Assembly (NCBI GenBank): GCA_016703325.1
Contig: JADJCH010000024.1
Span: 25,304 to 89,303, forward strand
DNA length: 64,000 nt
DNA from: Burkholderiales bacterium
GTDB taxonomy: Bacteria > Pseudomonadota > Gammaproteobacteria > Burkholderiales > Burkholderiaceae_C
Direction: 5' to 3'
The notes under the pieces were generated by a model, which did not search any database, had not been told where the DNA came from, and was given only the letters and a program-made list of their open reading frames with translations. Of the stretch, positions 1 to 8,489 are shown one piece after another; position 1 is the first letter of the stretch; each line of letters starts with the position of its first letter. A program made the position numbers and the translations under genes.

Positions 1-1
1 G

Positions 2-1384
2 GGTTACCTGCACGCTGGCGCGGACCCGTTGCGCCGCGCCCAGGCCCTGGTGCAACTGCGCGACTGGGTGGGCGAGTTCGACAAACCCCGCTTCGTGCAC
101 TACGAGCAGCGACTGTGCGCCCACAGCCGCAACGAGCGCATCGGCTGCGACGCCTGTGTGGAGGTCTGTTCGACCCGGGCGATCCGCAGCGAACCCTCGG
201 CCAAAGGGCGGACCCAGGGGGCCGCGGTGGCGCGCACCCGGGGGCCGGGCGCCGCAGGCGTGCCTGCTGCGCTGGGTGGGCGCATCGTGGTGGAGCCGCA
301 CCTGTGCGCCGGCTGCGGCGCCTGCACCACCGTCTGCCCGACCGGCGCACTGAGCTTTCGCACCCCGAGTGCGGCGGAGCAGGGCCGGCGCTGGCAGGCG
401 ATGCTGACCGCCTACCGTGCCGCGGGCGGTCGCGATGCTGCGCTGCTGCTGCACAGCCAGGGCGGTGGAGCACGCCTGATCGAGGAGCTTGGCCGGGCCG
501 CACGCCTGGATGCCGACGTGTTCGGCCTGCCGGCACGGGTGCTGCCGGCGGCGCTGTGGCACAACGCCAGCACCGGGCTGGAGGCCTGGCTGATGGCGCT
601 GGCGCACGGTGCCTGCCAGGTCTGGGTGCTGCTCACCGGCGAGGAGGCACCGCAGTACCGCCAGGCGCTGGGCGAGCAGATGGCCATCGGCCAGGCGCTG
701 CTGACCGGGCTGGGTTATGCCGGTGAGCACTTCCGGCTGATCGAGGCCCGCGATGCGCGGGACCTGGCGGCACTGGACGCGGCACTGCAGGCGAGCGCCG
801 CGCAGGGCGTTGCGCAGCCCACCACGGTGGTGGCGCAGGCGGAGAAGCGCGCCTCGCTGGAGCTGGCGCTGGAGCATCTGGTGGCCCAGGCCCCCGCGCT
901 GCAGGCGGTCGCGGCACCGGAGGCCATTGCCCTGCCGGCCGCCGGCGCGCCGCTGGGCTCGCTGAAGCTGGACCGGCAACGCTGCACGCTCTGCCTGAGC
1001 TGCGTGGGCGCCTGCCCGTCCCAGGCCCTGGCCGACAACCCGGAGCGCCCGCAGCTGCGCTTCACCGAAAAGAACTGCGTGCAGTGCGGCCTGTGCGTCA
1101 AGACCTGCCCGGAGAACGCGCTGGCGCTGCAACCACGCCTGTGGCTGGCCGACGGTGGTCGGGCCCGCAAGAGCGCTCGCGTGCTGCACGAGGCCGAGCC
1201 GGCCCAGTGTGTGCGCTGCGGCAAACCCTTCGGCACCCTGCAGGCCCTTCAGGCGGTGATGGCGCGCATCGGCCATCATCCCGCCTTCCAGGGCGCTGCG
1301 GCCGAACGGCTGAAGATGTGCAGCGACTGCCGCGTCATCGACATGGCCAGCCAGACGCAGGAAGTGCGCATCACCGACTTGTGA
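2..1384 (+). CDS. Multi-cluster 4Fe-4S ferredoxin-type protein (5' end outside the window)
   Basis: The reading frame is open from base 2, so the gene starts before the window; the first in-frame TTG at 29 is not a convincing start. Four cysteine groups of bacterial ferredoxin type are visible: CDACVEVC, CAGCGACTTVCP, CTLCLSCVGACP and CVQCGLCVKTCP, each able to hold a 4Fe-4S cluster. Near the C-terminus two CxxC pairs (CVRCGKP and CSDCR) could bind zinc or another cluster. Proteins of this build sit in formate dehydrogenase gene clusters of Burkholderiales, and the TorD-type chaperone and MobA that follow fit that setting. Role is inferred: electron transfer or maturation for a molybdoenzyme encoded to the left. 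Confidence 0.8.
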   Translation, partial: GYLHAGADPLRRAQALVQLRDWVGEFDKPRFVHYEQRLCAHSRNERIGCDACVEVCSTRAIRSEPSAKGRTQGAAVARTRGPGAAGVPAALGGRIVVEPHLCAGCGACTTVCPTGALSFRTPSAAEQGRRWQAMLTAYRAAGGRDAALLLHSQGGGARLIEELGRAARLDADVFGLPARVLPAALWHNASTGLEAWLMALAHGACQVWVLLTGEEAPQYRQALGEQMAIGQALLTGLGYAGEHFRLIEARDARDLAALDAALQASAAQGVAQPTTVVAQAEKRASLELALEHLVAQAPALQAVAAPEAIALPAAGAPLGSLKLDRQRCTLCLSCVGACPSQALADNPERPQLRFTEKNCVQCGLCVKTCPENALALQPRLWLADGGRARKSARVLHEAEPAQCVRCGKPFGTLQALQAVMARIGHHPAFQGAAAERLKMCSDCRVIDMASQTQEVRITDL

Positions 1385-1471
1385 CCCGCGGGTCACGGTG
1401 TCACCGTGTCACCGTGCTATTGCCGATGATCCCGATGTTCCGATCCCTTCCGGCGCCCGCGCCCAGCCCCG

Positions 1472-2113
1472 ATGACCGACTCTCGCCCCGTGACCTTCCA
1501 GCTTGCCGGCCAGCGCGCCCAGGACGACGCCGACGAGCTGGCCCGTGCCGAGCTGTACGGCCTGCTGGCCCGCCTCTGGCAGGCCCCGCCGGATGAGGAC
1601 CTGCTGGCCGCGTTGAAGGTGGCCGTGACCGAGGCGCCCGAGGCGGGCGGTTGGCTGGAAGCGCCCTGGCAGACCCTGGTCGGCCAGTTGCGCCAGACCC
1701 CGCCGGGCCAGATCGCGCAGGAGTACGAGGCGCTGTTCGGTGGGGTGGGGCGCCCGGAGGTGTTTCTCTACGCCTCCTTTCACCTCACCGGTCACCTCAA
1801 CGAGCTGCCGCTGGCCCGGCTGCGCGATACGCTGGCCGAGCTGGGCCTGGCCCGTGCCACCGATGCCGGCGAGACCGAGGACCACATCGCCTTCGTGCTG
1901 GAGGTGATGCGCTGGCTGATCGCCGGGGACGATGCGGCCCACTGCCATCTGGGCGGGCAGCTGCGCTTTTTCCGCGAGCACCTGCAGCCCTGGGTGCCGG
2001 CGTTGTGTGATGCGGTGGCGGCGCACCCGCGCGCTCAGGTCTACCGGGCGCTGGCCGAATTCACCGCCGCCTTCGTGCAGGTGGAAACACAGGCTTTCGA
2101 CCTGGCGGAGTGA
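1472..2113 (+). CDS. TorD/DmsD-family molybdoenzyme chaperone
   Basis: A 213-residue, mostly helical protein without signal peptide. The early stretch ARAELYGLLARLWQAPP and the central EYEALFGG and YASFHLTGHL segments are typical of the TorD family. These cytoplasmic chaperones bind molybdoenzyme apoproteins and their Tat signals and hold them for cofactor insertion. The upstream ferredoxin-type gene and downstream mobA support a role in formate dehydrogenase or related enzyme assembly. The ATG lies 87 bases after the preceding stop. The exact client cannot be read from the sequence. Confidence 0.85.
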   Translation: MTDSRPVTFQLAGQRAQDDADELARAELYGLLARLWQAPPDEDLLAALKVAVTEAPEAGGWLEAPWQTLVGQLRQTPPGQIAQEYEALFGGVGRPEVFLYASFHLTGHLNELPLARLRDTLAELGLARATDAGETEDHIAFVLEVMRWLIAGDDAAHCHLGGQLRFFREHLQPWVPALCDAVAAHPRAQVYRALAEFTAAFVQVETQAFDLAE

Positions 2114-2159
2114 TGCTGCGCTCGCAACTCCGGTCCGCAACCCTGGAAGGATGCCTGGA

Positions 2160-2756
2160 ATGATTCCGATCGACGACATCACCGGCCTGGTGCTGGCCGG
2201 CGGGCGCGGCAGCCGCATGGGCGGCGTGGACAAGGGCCTGCAGAACCACCAGGGCATGCCGCTGGCGCTGCACGCACTGCTGCGCCTGGGGCTGCAGGTG
2301 GGCCAGGTGATGGTCAACGCCAACCGCAACCTGGGCGCCTACGAGAGCCTGGGCGCGCCGGTCTGGCCGGATGCCGTGCCGGACTACCCCGGCCCTCTGG
2401 CGGGATTCCTGGCCGGGCTGGAGCACTGCGAAACCCCCTACATGGTGACCGTGCCCTGCGACAGCCCGCGCTTTCCCCTGGACCTGGTGCCGCGACTGGC
2501 GCAGGTCCTGGTGGATCACGGCGCCCAGATCGCCATGGCGGTGACGCTGGACGAGACCGGTGAGCGCCAGCGTCAGCCGGTGTTCTGCCTGATGCACACG
2601 GACGTGCTGGGCAGCCTGGTGCAGTTCATCCGGGGCGGGCAGCGCCGCATCGACCGCTGGACCGACGCGCAGCGCTGCGTGGAAGTGCTTTTCGAGGACA
2701 GCCCGGCCTTCTTCAATGCCAACACCCTGCAGGACCTGCGTCAACTGGACGCATGA
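2160..2756 (+). CDS. mobA: Molybdenum cofactor guanylyltransferase MobA
   Basis: A 198-residue nucleotidyltransferase that transfers GMP from GTP to Mo-molybdopterin, making the MGD cofactor of DMSO-reductase-family enzymes. The N-terminal signature LAGGRGSRMGGVDKGL (about residues 11-26) is the MobA GTP-binding loop with its conserved Lys, and CDSP near residue 98 is the metal-binding motif. Two ATGs are in frame, at 2151 and 2160. GGAAGG at 2145-2150 touches the first and lies nine bases before the second, so 2160 is chosen. It completes a molybdoenzyme maturation group with the two genes before it. Confidence 0.93.
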   Translation: MIPIDDITGLVLAGGRGSRMGGVDKGLQNHQGMPLALHALLRLGLQVGQVMVNANRNLGAYESLGAPVWPDAVPDYPGPLAGFLAGLEHCETPYMVTVPCDSPRFPLDLVPRLAQVLVDHGAQIAMAVTLDETGERQRQPVFCLMHTDVLGSLVQFIRGGQRRIDRWTDAQRCVEVLFEDSPAFFNANTLQDLRQLDA

Positions 2757-2841
2757 CGCGCCGGTCCGCGATGCCAACTCGGGAACCTAGAATCGCGGCC
2801 TCGGAAAAGGTGGCAACACGCCGCCGGCTGAAGGCACACAG

Positions 2842-3411
<570 letters not shown>

Positions 3412-3552
3412 GAACCCTGAACTTCGGAACGTTTGACAATCCCTTGAATGGGGACTGACCGGTGGAGCGGGCATTGATCCGCGCTTCGCCGCAGGGCCGA
3501 ATCGCTATCGTGGACCTCAGCGGTGAATCATGCCGCTCCAGCAGAGGTTTCC

Positions 3553-3948
3553 ATGAGCCTGCGTTTGCCCCAACCCGAAGTCTTTGAGCACAGCGTCGAC
3601 GAACTGCCCAGCGAATGGCGGGCCTTGTCGGTGTTTGCTCCGCTGTTGTCGCGCCCTCAGTCCGCCCGTGAAGAGGGGGCGGCCCGACGGATGGGGCCGC
3701 AGACGTTGGAGGAACCCACCTGGTCGCCCGCGGCTCCCGGGCTGGAACCGAGGCTGCTGGATCGATTCCAAGCGCTCATGGCCCGCGAAGGCTGGTTCGT
3801 CCACAGCGCCCGGATGCGGTTCGATCGCCTCTACGCGCGTGACCGACTGGCCCTCGGGCACACCAGTGCAGCCTGGGACCTGCGACAACTCTCGCTGCGC
3901 TTGTTTCGACTCTACGACGACCCTCAACCGTCCGACTGGCAGCATTGA
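3553..3948 (+). CDS. Hypothetical protein, 131 aa
   Basis: An open frame with an AGAGG motif six bases before the ATG at 3553; a GTG at 3523 is in frame but less well placed. The product is hydrophilic, without signal peptide or membrane segment. Its C-terminal half (EPRLLDRFQALMAREGWFV ... DRLALGHTS ... LRLFRLYDD) looks helical. I do not recognise a family. Codon use is fairly mixed, so confidence is moderate. No operon partner is evident. Confidence 0.5.
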   Translation: MSLRLPQPEVFEHSVDELPSEWRALSVFAPLLSRPQSAREEGAARRMGPQTLEEPTWSPAAPGLEPRLLDRFQALMAREGWFVHSARMRFDRLYARDRLALGHTSAAWDLRQLSLRLFRLYDDPQPSDWQH

Positions 3949-4142
3949 ACTGAAGCGCCGATTCCGGTTTGCCGGAAGTTCCAGCATCAGGTTGTGTCAA
4001 AACGTTTGCTAGCATCGGCGTGTAGAAATTCACGCCTTGCACGGTACGTCAGGGTTTTCCCGCCGGCGCTTGGGTGCCGGTTGCGTTCTGCCCCGGTCCT
4101 GGGGTGGGCGCCAGTCGCCTCAGTGCGAGACGGAAACGATTC

Positions 4143-4517
4143 ATGCGTCATCTCGTCCGACCCAGCGCCCTCGTGGCCACTTACTTCGACACCCTGGCTC
4201 CCAACCAGGTCGCCACTGCACGTGCCCTGCAGCAGGTGGTGCTCGGTGCTGCACCGCAGCTGGAGCAGACGGTCAAATGGGGCAACCTCACCTTCATCTG
4301 CGAGGGTCGCAACCTGCTGGCCATCGTCACGCACAAGGCCCATGCCCATCTGCAGGTCTTCAACGGCGCGGCCCTGGCGCGTGAATTTCCAGAGCTGGAG
4401 GGGGTGGGCAAAGGCATCCGCCACCTCAAGTTGCGGTATGCGCAGCCGCTGGATGCCGACCTGATCCACGACCTGGTGCGCGCTTCGGTGGCCCTGGGGG
4501 TGCGTCGCGAAGAGTGA
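4143..4517 (+). CDS. DUF1801 (YdhG-like) domain protein
   Basis: A 124-residue protein with the DUF1801 fold signature: a helix (VATYFDTLAPNQVATARALQ), then LEQTVKWGNLTFICEGRNLLAIVTHKAHAHLQVF, and a C-terminal GKGIRHLKLRYAQPLD strand-turn. The VKWG-x-L-x-F motif is the best marker. Biochemical function of the family is not established. Earlier in-frame starts exist, but homology to the family begins after the ATG at 4143. The gene converges on flgN, with a strong terminator between. Confidence 0.72.
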   Translation: MRHLVRPSALVATYFDTLAPNQVATARALQQVVLGAAPQLEQTVKWGNLTFICEGRNLLAIVTHKAHAHLQVFNGAALAREFPELEGVGKGIRHLKLRYAQPLDADLIHDLVRASVALGVRREE

Positions 4518-4597
4518 ATCTGGAAGAGCCGGCTTCTTCCCGACCCCGGCACGACCGCTGCAGGCACTCTCACCGAGAGCCGCTGGTGCAGCCCAGA

Positions 4598-4630
4598 ACA
4601 AGAAGGCCCCTCTCGGGGCCTTCTTGTTTT
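4598..4630. terminator. Rho-independent terminator between DUF1801 gene and flgN
   Basis: A perfect 13-bp inverted repeat (ACAAGAAGGCCCC and its complement) with a TCTC loop, followed on the plus strand by TTTT at 4627-4630. It sits in the gap between two convergent genes, so it most likely ends the plus-strand transcript and may act in both directions. Confidence 0.88.
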
Positions 4631-4674
4631 CGCAGGGGTGAACTCCGCGCCATCCGCTCCTGTTCTGCTGCGGT

Positions 4675-5097
4675 TCAGCTCGGGTAGAGGCTGCGGGTGC
4701 GCTGGCCCTGGGGGCCGTAGAAGCTGCTGCCGCCCGCCCCTGCGGGCATCAGGACGTCCATCGCATGGTCCAGGGCGACGGTGGCGCGGGCCAGCGATTC
4801 GCGCTGGGCCGCCACCTCACCGCTGGCGTTCATCAGGCGGTTGCGCAGCGCCGGCGGTACGCCCTGGCTGCCGCGTGCGGCCCGGCTGAAGCCGTCCACC
4901 GCCTGTTCCAGCGCCACGCGCAGGGCTTGGGCGTGTTCTTCGATGGCACAGCTGTCCCGACGGTGCAAGGCACTGCCGAGATCGCTGAGTTCGGTCTCGA
5001 CGGCGGCCAGCAACCGCTCCAGGGGGGCCGTCGGAAGGCTGGTCGATGCAGAACGACCGTTGTCACCGGAATCGGGCAGGTGCGGTAGGCAGCTCAT
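4675..5097 (-). CDS. flgN: FlgN-like flagellar export chaperone
   Basis: A 140-residue, helix-rich, cytoplasmic protein directly downstream of flgM. FlgN binds the hook-associated proteins FlgK and FlgL before export. Visible hallmarks are the heptad-rich stretch LERLLAAVETELSDLGSALH and the C-terminal helix ending in a disordered tail (GSSFYGPQGQRTRSLYPS). The ATG at 5097 is preferred over an upstream in-frame ATG because GAAGGAAG lies about ten bases before it. Sequence conservation of FlgN is low, so the call rests largely on position next to flgM and flgA and on length. Confidence 0.8.
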   Translation of the reverse strand: MSCLPHLPDSGDNGRSASTSLPTAPLERLLAAVETELSDLGSALHRRDSCAIEEHAQALRVALEQAVDGFSRAARGSQGVPPALRNRLMNASGEVAAQRESLARATVALDHAMDVLMPAGAGGSSFYGPQGQRTRSLYPS

Positions 5098-5200
5098 GGG
5101 CGGCAGCTTCCTTCGGGCAACATCTCGACGTGGCGTGAGCAGAGGCACACGCCAGAAGGGGGATGGGTGTGGGTGGCGCCCCTGCGGGCGCCGGCAGGGC

Positions 5201-5515
5201 TCAGCGAGCCGAGTCGATCTTGCCCAGGAGGTCCTGAGCGTTGGAGATCAACTTGTCGGCGATCGCCTCGGCGTTGATCCGGTAGGTTCCATCGGCGATG
5301 GATTGCTGCACCTGGGCCACCTTGGCGGCATCGAAGCTGCCGTCCGCGCCATCGAGCATCGATTGCGCTGCACTGGAGAGCTTCACCGTGGTGCTGCTGT
5401 TCACCGCTTCGGCTGCAGAGTTGCCCGCGCTGCGGGCTCCCTCGGCAGCGCCGCGTGCGGGGGTCTGGCCGACCTGTGCGACGCCGGAGGGGACTGCCGT
5501 GTTGCCGATCTTCAT
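5201..5515 (-). CDS. flgM: Anti-sigma-28 factor FlgM
   Basis: A 104-residue protein beginning MKIGNTAVPSG, with the C-terminal sigma-28-binding region VKLSSAAQSMLDGAD ... FDAAKVAQVQQSIADGTYRIN ... IADKLISNAQDLL typical of FlgM. It holds FliA inactive until the hook is complete and is then exported. AAGGAG six bases before the ATG at 5515 fixes the start. The N-terminal half is Ala/Ser-rich and disordered, as expected for an export substrate. It precedes flgN by 103 bases and is probably transcribed with it; a sigma-28-like promoter lies upstream at 5753-5779. Confidence 0.94.
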   Translation of the reverse strand: MKIGNTAVPSGVAQVGQTPARGAAEGARSAGNSAAEAVNSSTTVKLSSAAQSMLDGADGSFDAAKVAQVQQSIADGTYRINAEAIADKLISNAQDLLGKIDSAR

Positions 5516-5724
5516 CACATACTCCTTGTGGCCGTAGGCGGCCCGGAACTGAGGTCTCGCGAGTAAGGGCCGATGCCGGTGATTGTCGGCCACTCGACGT
5601 GCTGCGGGAGCAGGACGGCGGGGGACAACGCCACAGGGCGGTCGGTCTGATCAGACCCGGCGAGAGGACTGTCCACAGGTTTTTCGGAGACTGCCGGCGC
5701 AACTTGAGAGCCGTTGCAGGGCAT
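5515..5724 (-). CDS. Possible 69-aa ORF coupled to flgM
   Basis: Within the 336-base gap between flgA and flgM an ATG at 5724, preceded six bases earlier by GGTGAG, opens a frame that ends exactly on flgM as TGATG, sharing one base. The product starts MPCNGSQVAP and has no recognisable domain. Third-position GC is clearly lower than in neighbouring genes, which argues against a conserved coding sequence, and flgM has its own ribosome binding site. It may be an untranslated leader or a fortuitous frame. Confidence 0.28.
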   Translation of the reverse strand: MPCNGSQVAPAVSEKPVDSPLAGSDQTDRPVALSPAVLLPQHVEWPTITGIGPYSRDLSSGPPTATRSM

Positions 5725-5752
5725 TTTGAACTCACCCCCTGTGTAGGTGGTG

Positions 5753-5779
5753 TTATCGGCGGGCCACGGGCCGGCTTCA
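5753..5779 (-). promoter_or_regulatory. Candidate sigma-28 (FliA) promoter for flgM-flgN
   Basis: On the minus strand, TGAA, 15 bases, then GCCGATAA. The -10 element is a perfect match to the FliA consensus (TAAA-N15-GCCGATAA) and the -35 differs at one base. It points at flgM, about 240 bases downstream. A FliA-driven late promoter for flgM is known in enteric bacteria. The rest of the flgM-flgA gap shows only the small frame listed separately. Confidence 0.68.
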
Positions 5780-5851
5780 GTGCGCTGGCGCAACCACGCG
5801 AGGCGAACGGTGCGGCTCATCTGGGCTTCCTGTGATGGACGGCGTGGCCGC

Positions 5852-6652
5852 TCAGAGCTCCAGCTCCACCCGGCGCTCGCCGGTGGGGGTGGCGGTGATG
5901 ATGCGGCCGGCCTCGGTGCGCAGACGCACCGGCTGGCCCTCGATGCCATGTGACAGCGCGGTGGCCGACCCGGAGACGGCATAACCCGGCCCGCGGGCGA
6001 TGACGCTGACCACCTCGCCAGCCGCGAACCACTGGCGCTGGCGCAGGCTGTCTGCCCGGATCGCTGCGCCGTAGGGCAGGTGCACCGCCAGGCTGCGCCC
6101 GATCAAAGGGGCCGGGTCCAGTTGGGCGGCAGACGGGTGGGCAGCCAGGTCCACATCGGCCCATCCGAGGTCCGATGGCTTGATCACGTTGCCCGCGGTC
6201 AGCGGCTGGGCGGCCACCACCGCGCGCGCCCACACCTTGACGGTGACGGGCAGATAGACGTTCCAGCGCACCGGACCGCTCAGGCAGCGCAGGCCGATGC
6301 GGGTGCGACCCCAGAGTCGGCTGTGGGTCGGCAGATAGGGTTCCACCTGGCTGCAGGCGGCGAGCTTGAGGCGGGGGTCCAGTTGGCCCGGTTCCACCTC
6401 CAGGCGGGCGCCGGCAGGCGTCTGGACATGGCGCACCGCCAGGGCCAGGGCTGCACCAACGGCTTCGGCCAAACCGGCTGCGCCCTGCTGGGCGGCGCCC
6501 GGTCCGAGGGCCAGCGTGGGCAGTGACGTTGCCGGCAGGGCAACTGCGGAGGGGGGCGGGCTTTGTGCCCAGGTCAGGGTGGCTGCACCCGCCAGGCACA
6601 GGGCCGCAGCCCAGCGGGGCACAGCAGGTGGGGCGGAGGCAGGGGCAGGCAT
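5852..6652 (-). CDS. flgA: Flagellar P-ring assembly chaperone FlgA
   Basis: A 266-residue periplasmic protein; the N-terminus (PPAVPRWAAALCLAGAATLTWAQ) reads as a Sec signal peptide. The C-terminal half is the SAF/FlgA domain, with RPL-type motifs seen as VVAAQPLTAGNVIKPSDLGW, LIGRSLAVHLPYGAAIRADSL and GEVVSVIARGPGYAVSGSATAL. FlgA assists polymerisation of FlgI into the P ring around the rod. The gene is divergent from flgB, with 150 bases between them that must hold promoters in both directions; no consensus promoter stood out there. Confidence 0.94.
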   Translation of the reverse strand: MPAPASAPPAVPRWAAALCLAGAATLTWAQSPPPSAVALPATSLPTLALGPGAAQQGAAGLAEAVGAALALAVRHVQTPAGARLEVEPGQLDPRLKLAACSQVEPYLPTHSRLWGRTRIGLRCLSGPVRWNVYLPVTVKVWARAVVAAQPLTAGNVIKPSDLGWADVDLAAHPSAAQLDPAPLIGRSLAVHLPYGAAIRADSLRQRQWFAAGEVVSVIARGPGYAVSGSATALSHGIEGQPVRLRTEAGRIITATPTGERRVELEL

Positions 6653-6802
6653 GCCGCGACTCTAGAGGTCGGGTGTGCTGCCGCATGCCGGGAGAAGGCA
6701 GGTGGAGTTGCCGCTTTTCCCGCTCATGTCGGCGCCTTCGCCTCGAAGAATATCGCCAGGCCCCCTCAAGCCGGTGGAGCCGCGTCGCATGAAGGAGCCC
6801 GC

Positions 6803-7207
6803 ATGATCAACCGCCTGACCGACCCGCTGGAGTTCCAGTCCCAGGCGCTGGTGCTGCGCGCTGAGCGGCAGAGGCTGCTGGCCAGCAACATCGCCAACGC
6901 CGACACGCCGGGTTATGTGGCGCGCGACATGGATTTTGCGTCGGCACTGCGCCAGGCCACCGGTGAGCAGGCCTTGCCCGCCGCACTCGCCCACACCCAC
7001 GCCGGTCACCTGTCTGTGCGCAACGGGGCGGCCAGCCCGGCCGGTCTGGCCTATGCCGCCCCCAGCCAGACCAACCTGGACCGCAACACCGTGGACATGG
7101 ACCGCGAGCGGGCCAGCTTCGCCGACAACGCGGTCAAGTACGAGGCCACGCTGCGTTTCATCAACGGCAGCGTGGGCACGATGCTCAATGCCATCAAGGG
7201 CCAATGA
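6803..7207 (+). CDS. flgB: Flagellar proximal rod protein FlgB
   Basis: 134 residues, first gene of the plus-strand flagellar operon. The rod/hook family motif SNIANADTPGY lies at residues 28-38, and the C-terminal helix (FADNAVKYEATLRFINGSVGTMLNAI) is the partner coiled-coil segment. It builds the proximal rod in the periplasm after export by the flagellar type III system. AAGGAG eight bases before the ATG at 6803 sets the start; longer in-frame extension is not needed. Confidence 0.97.
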   Translation: MINRLTDPLEFQSQALVLRAERQRLLASNIANADTPGYVARDMDFASALRQATGEQALPAALAHTHAGHLSVRNGAASPAGLAYAAPSQTNLDRNTVDMDRERASFADNAVKYEATLRFINGSVGTMLNAIKGQ

Positions 7208-7251
7208 ACGGTCTCAGCGGTCGGCTCAGGCGCACACGGAGGTTTTGTCCC

Positions 7252-7662
7252 ATGTCGATGCTCAACATCTTCAACGTCTCCGGCAGCGCCGTCAGTGCGC
7301 AGAGCCAGCGCCTCAACACCGTGGCCACCAACCTGGCCAACGCCGACACGGTGGCGGGCCCCGATGGCCAGAGCTTCAAGGCCCGCCAGGTGCTGTTCCA
7401 GACCCTGGCCATGGGCGACAGCGGTGCCGCGGGCGTGCGGGTGGCCAACGTGCTGGAGGACCAGACGCCGGGACGCCGCGTGCACGACCCCAAGCATCCA
7501 GCCGCCGATGGCGATGGCTACGTCACCTACAGCAACGTCAACGCGGTGGAGGAGATGGTCAACATGATCTCGGCCTCGCGCTCCTATCAGAACAACGTCG
7601 AAGTGATGAACACCGCCAAGACCCTGCTGCTCAAGACGCTGCAGATGGGGCAGGGCAGTTGA
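7252..7662 (+). CDS. flgC: Flagellar proximal rod protein FlgC
   Basis: 136 residues with the rod-family N-terminus (NVSGSAVSAQSQRLNTVATNLANADT) and the C-terminal block VNAVEEMVNMISASRSYQNN-VEVMNTAKTLLLKTL found in FlgC. ACGGAGG lies about nine bases before the ATG at 7252, so the longer frame starting in the flgB tail is not used. Proximal rod subunit, exported by the flagellar type III system, second gene of the operon. Confidence 0.97.
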   Translation: MSMLNIFNVSGSAVSAQSQRLNTVATNLANADTVAGPDGQSFKARQVLFQTLAMGDSGAAGVRVANVLEDQTPGRRVHDPKHPAADGDGYVTYSNVNAVEEMVNMISASRSYQNNVEVMNTAKTLLLKTLQMGQGS

Positions 7663-7732
7663 TCACCCCAGCTGCCCCAGGCACCCGCCCGCCGTCCGGC
7701 AAAACCCCTTGTGTTGAAAGGCCGACCGCCCC

Positions 7733-8398
7733 ATGACCACCGCCGTCTCCTCCAGCAGCGACACCGCATCGCTGTACCAGAAGCTCAATGGCAGCAACTC
7801 CTCACAGACCGCCACCAGCGAGGCGGCCGATCGATTCCTGAAGCTGCTGGTCACGCAGATGCAGAACCAGGATCCGCTCAGTCCGATGGACAACGCCCAG
7901 GTGACCAGCCAGATGGCGCAGATCAACACCGTCTCGGGCATCGAGAAGGTCAACGAGAGCATCCAGTCGATGAGCTCCCAGCTGGTGCAGATGCAGGCCC
8001 AGCAAAGTGCTGCACTGGTCGGCAAGGGGGTGCTGCTGTCCGGCAACGACCTGACGCTCAAGGACGGGGTGGGCACCGCCGCCTTCGACCTGGCCGGTGC
8101 GGCCGATTCGGTCAAGGTGGAGGTGCTCAATGCCGCGGGCCGTGTCATCGACACGGTGGACCTGGGGGCAGAGACCACCGGGCGACACGGCTTCGAGTGG
8201 ACCGCGCCGCAGGCCCTGGCGGAGTCCGAAGGGCTGCGCTTCCGCGTCACCGCCACCAGCGGCACCAAGGCGGTCACGGCCAGCCCGCTGTCGCGCGACG
8301 AGGTGCTGTCCGTCAGCACCAGCGGCAGCACCTTGAACCTGCAGTTGGCCAGCGGCAAGACCGTGGGCTACTCCGACGTCAAGGCTTTCTCCAGTTGA
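7733..8398 (+). CDS. flgD: Hook-cap scaffold protein FlgD
   Basis: 221 residues. The N-terminal FlgD signature is clear (FLKLLVTQMQNQDPLSPMDN followed by QVTSQMAQINTVSGIEKVN), and the C-terminal part forms the FlgD Ig-like/tudor region ending in ASGKTVGYSDVKAFSS. FlgD caps the growing hook and is lost when the hook is finished. It precedes the hook gene flgE, as is usual. Confidence 0.96.
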   Translation: MTTAVSSSSDTASLYQKLNGSNSSQTATSEAADRFLKLLVTQMQNQDPLSPMDNAQVTSQMAQINTVSGIEKVNESIQSMSSQLVQMQAQQSAALVGKGVLLSGNDLTLKDGVGTAAFDLAGAADSVKVEVLNAAGRVIDTVDLGAETTGRHGFEWTAPQALAESEGLRFRVTATSGTKAVTASPLSRDEVLSVSTSGSTLNLQLASGKTVGYSDVKAFSS

Positions 8399-8489
8399 GC
8401 TGGGCTTCGGGTTGCGGCCTTCGGCCTGACCCCTGCTCCTTTCGACCCGCTCACCCACCTTTCCCCCGGATTTCCCAGGAGTCCCTTCC

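Noticed and set aside
3440..3454. TCCCTTGAATGGG shared with 50417-50429
   Set aside because: A 13-base match between two places is expected by chance in 64 kb; no further similarity on either side.
5575..5592. GCCGACAATC on the minus strand as a second sigma-28 -10 element
   Set aside because: No TAAA-like -35 at the right distance; the element at 5753-5779 is much better.
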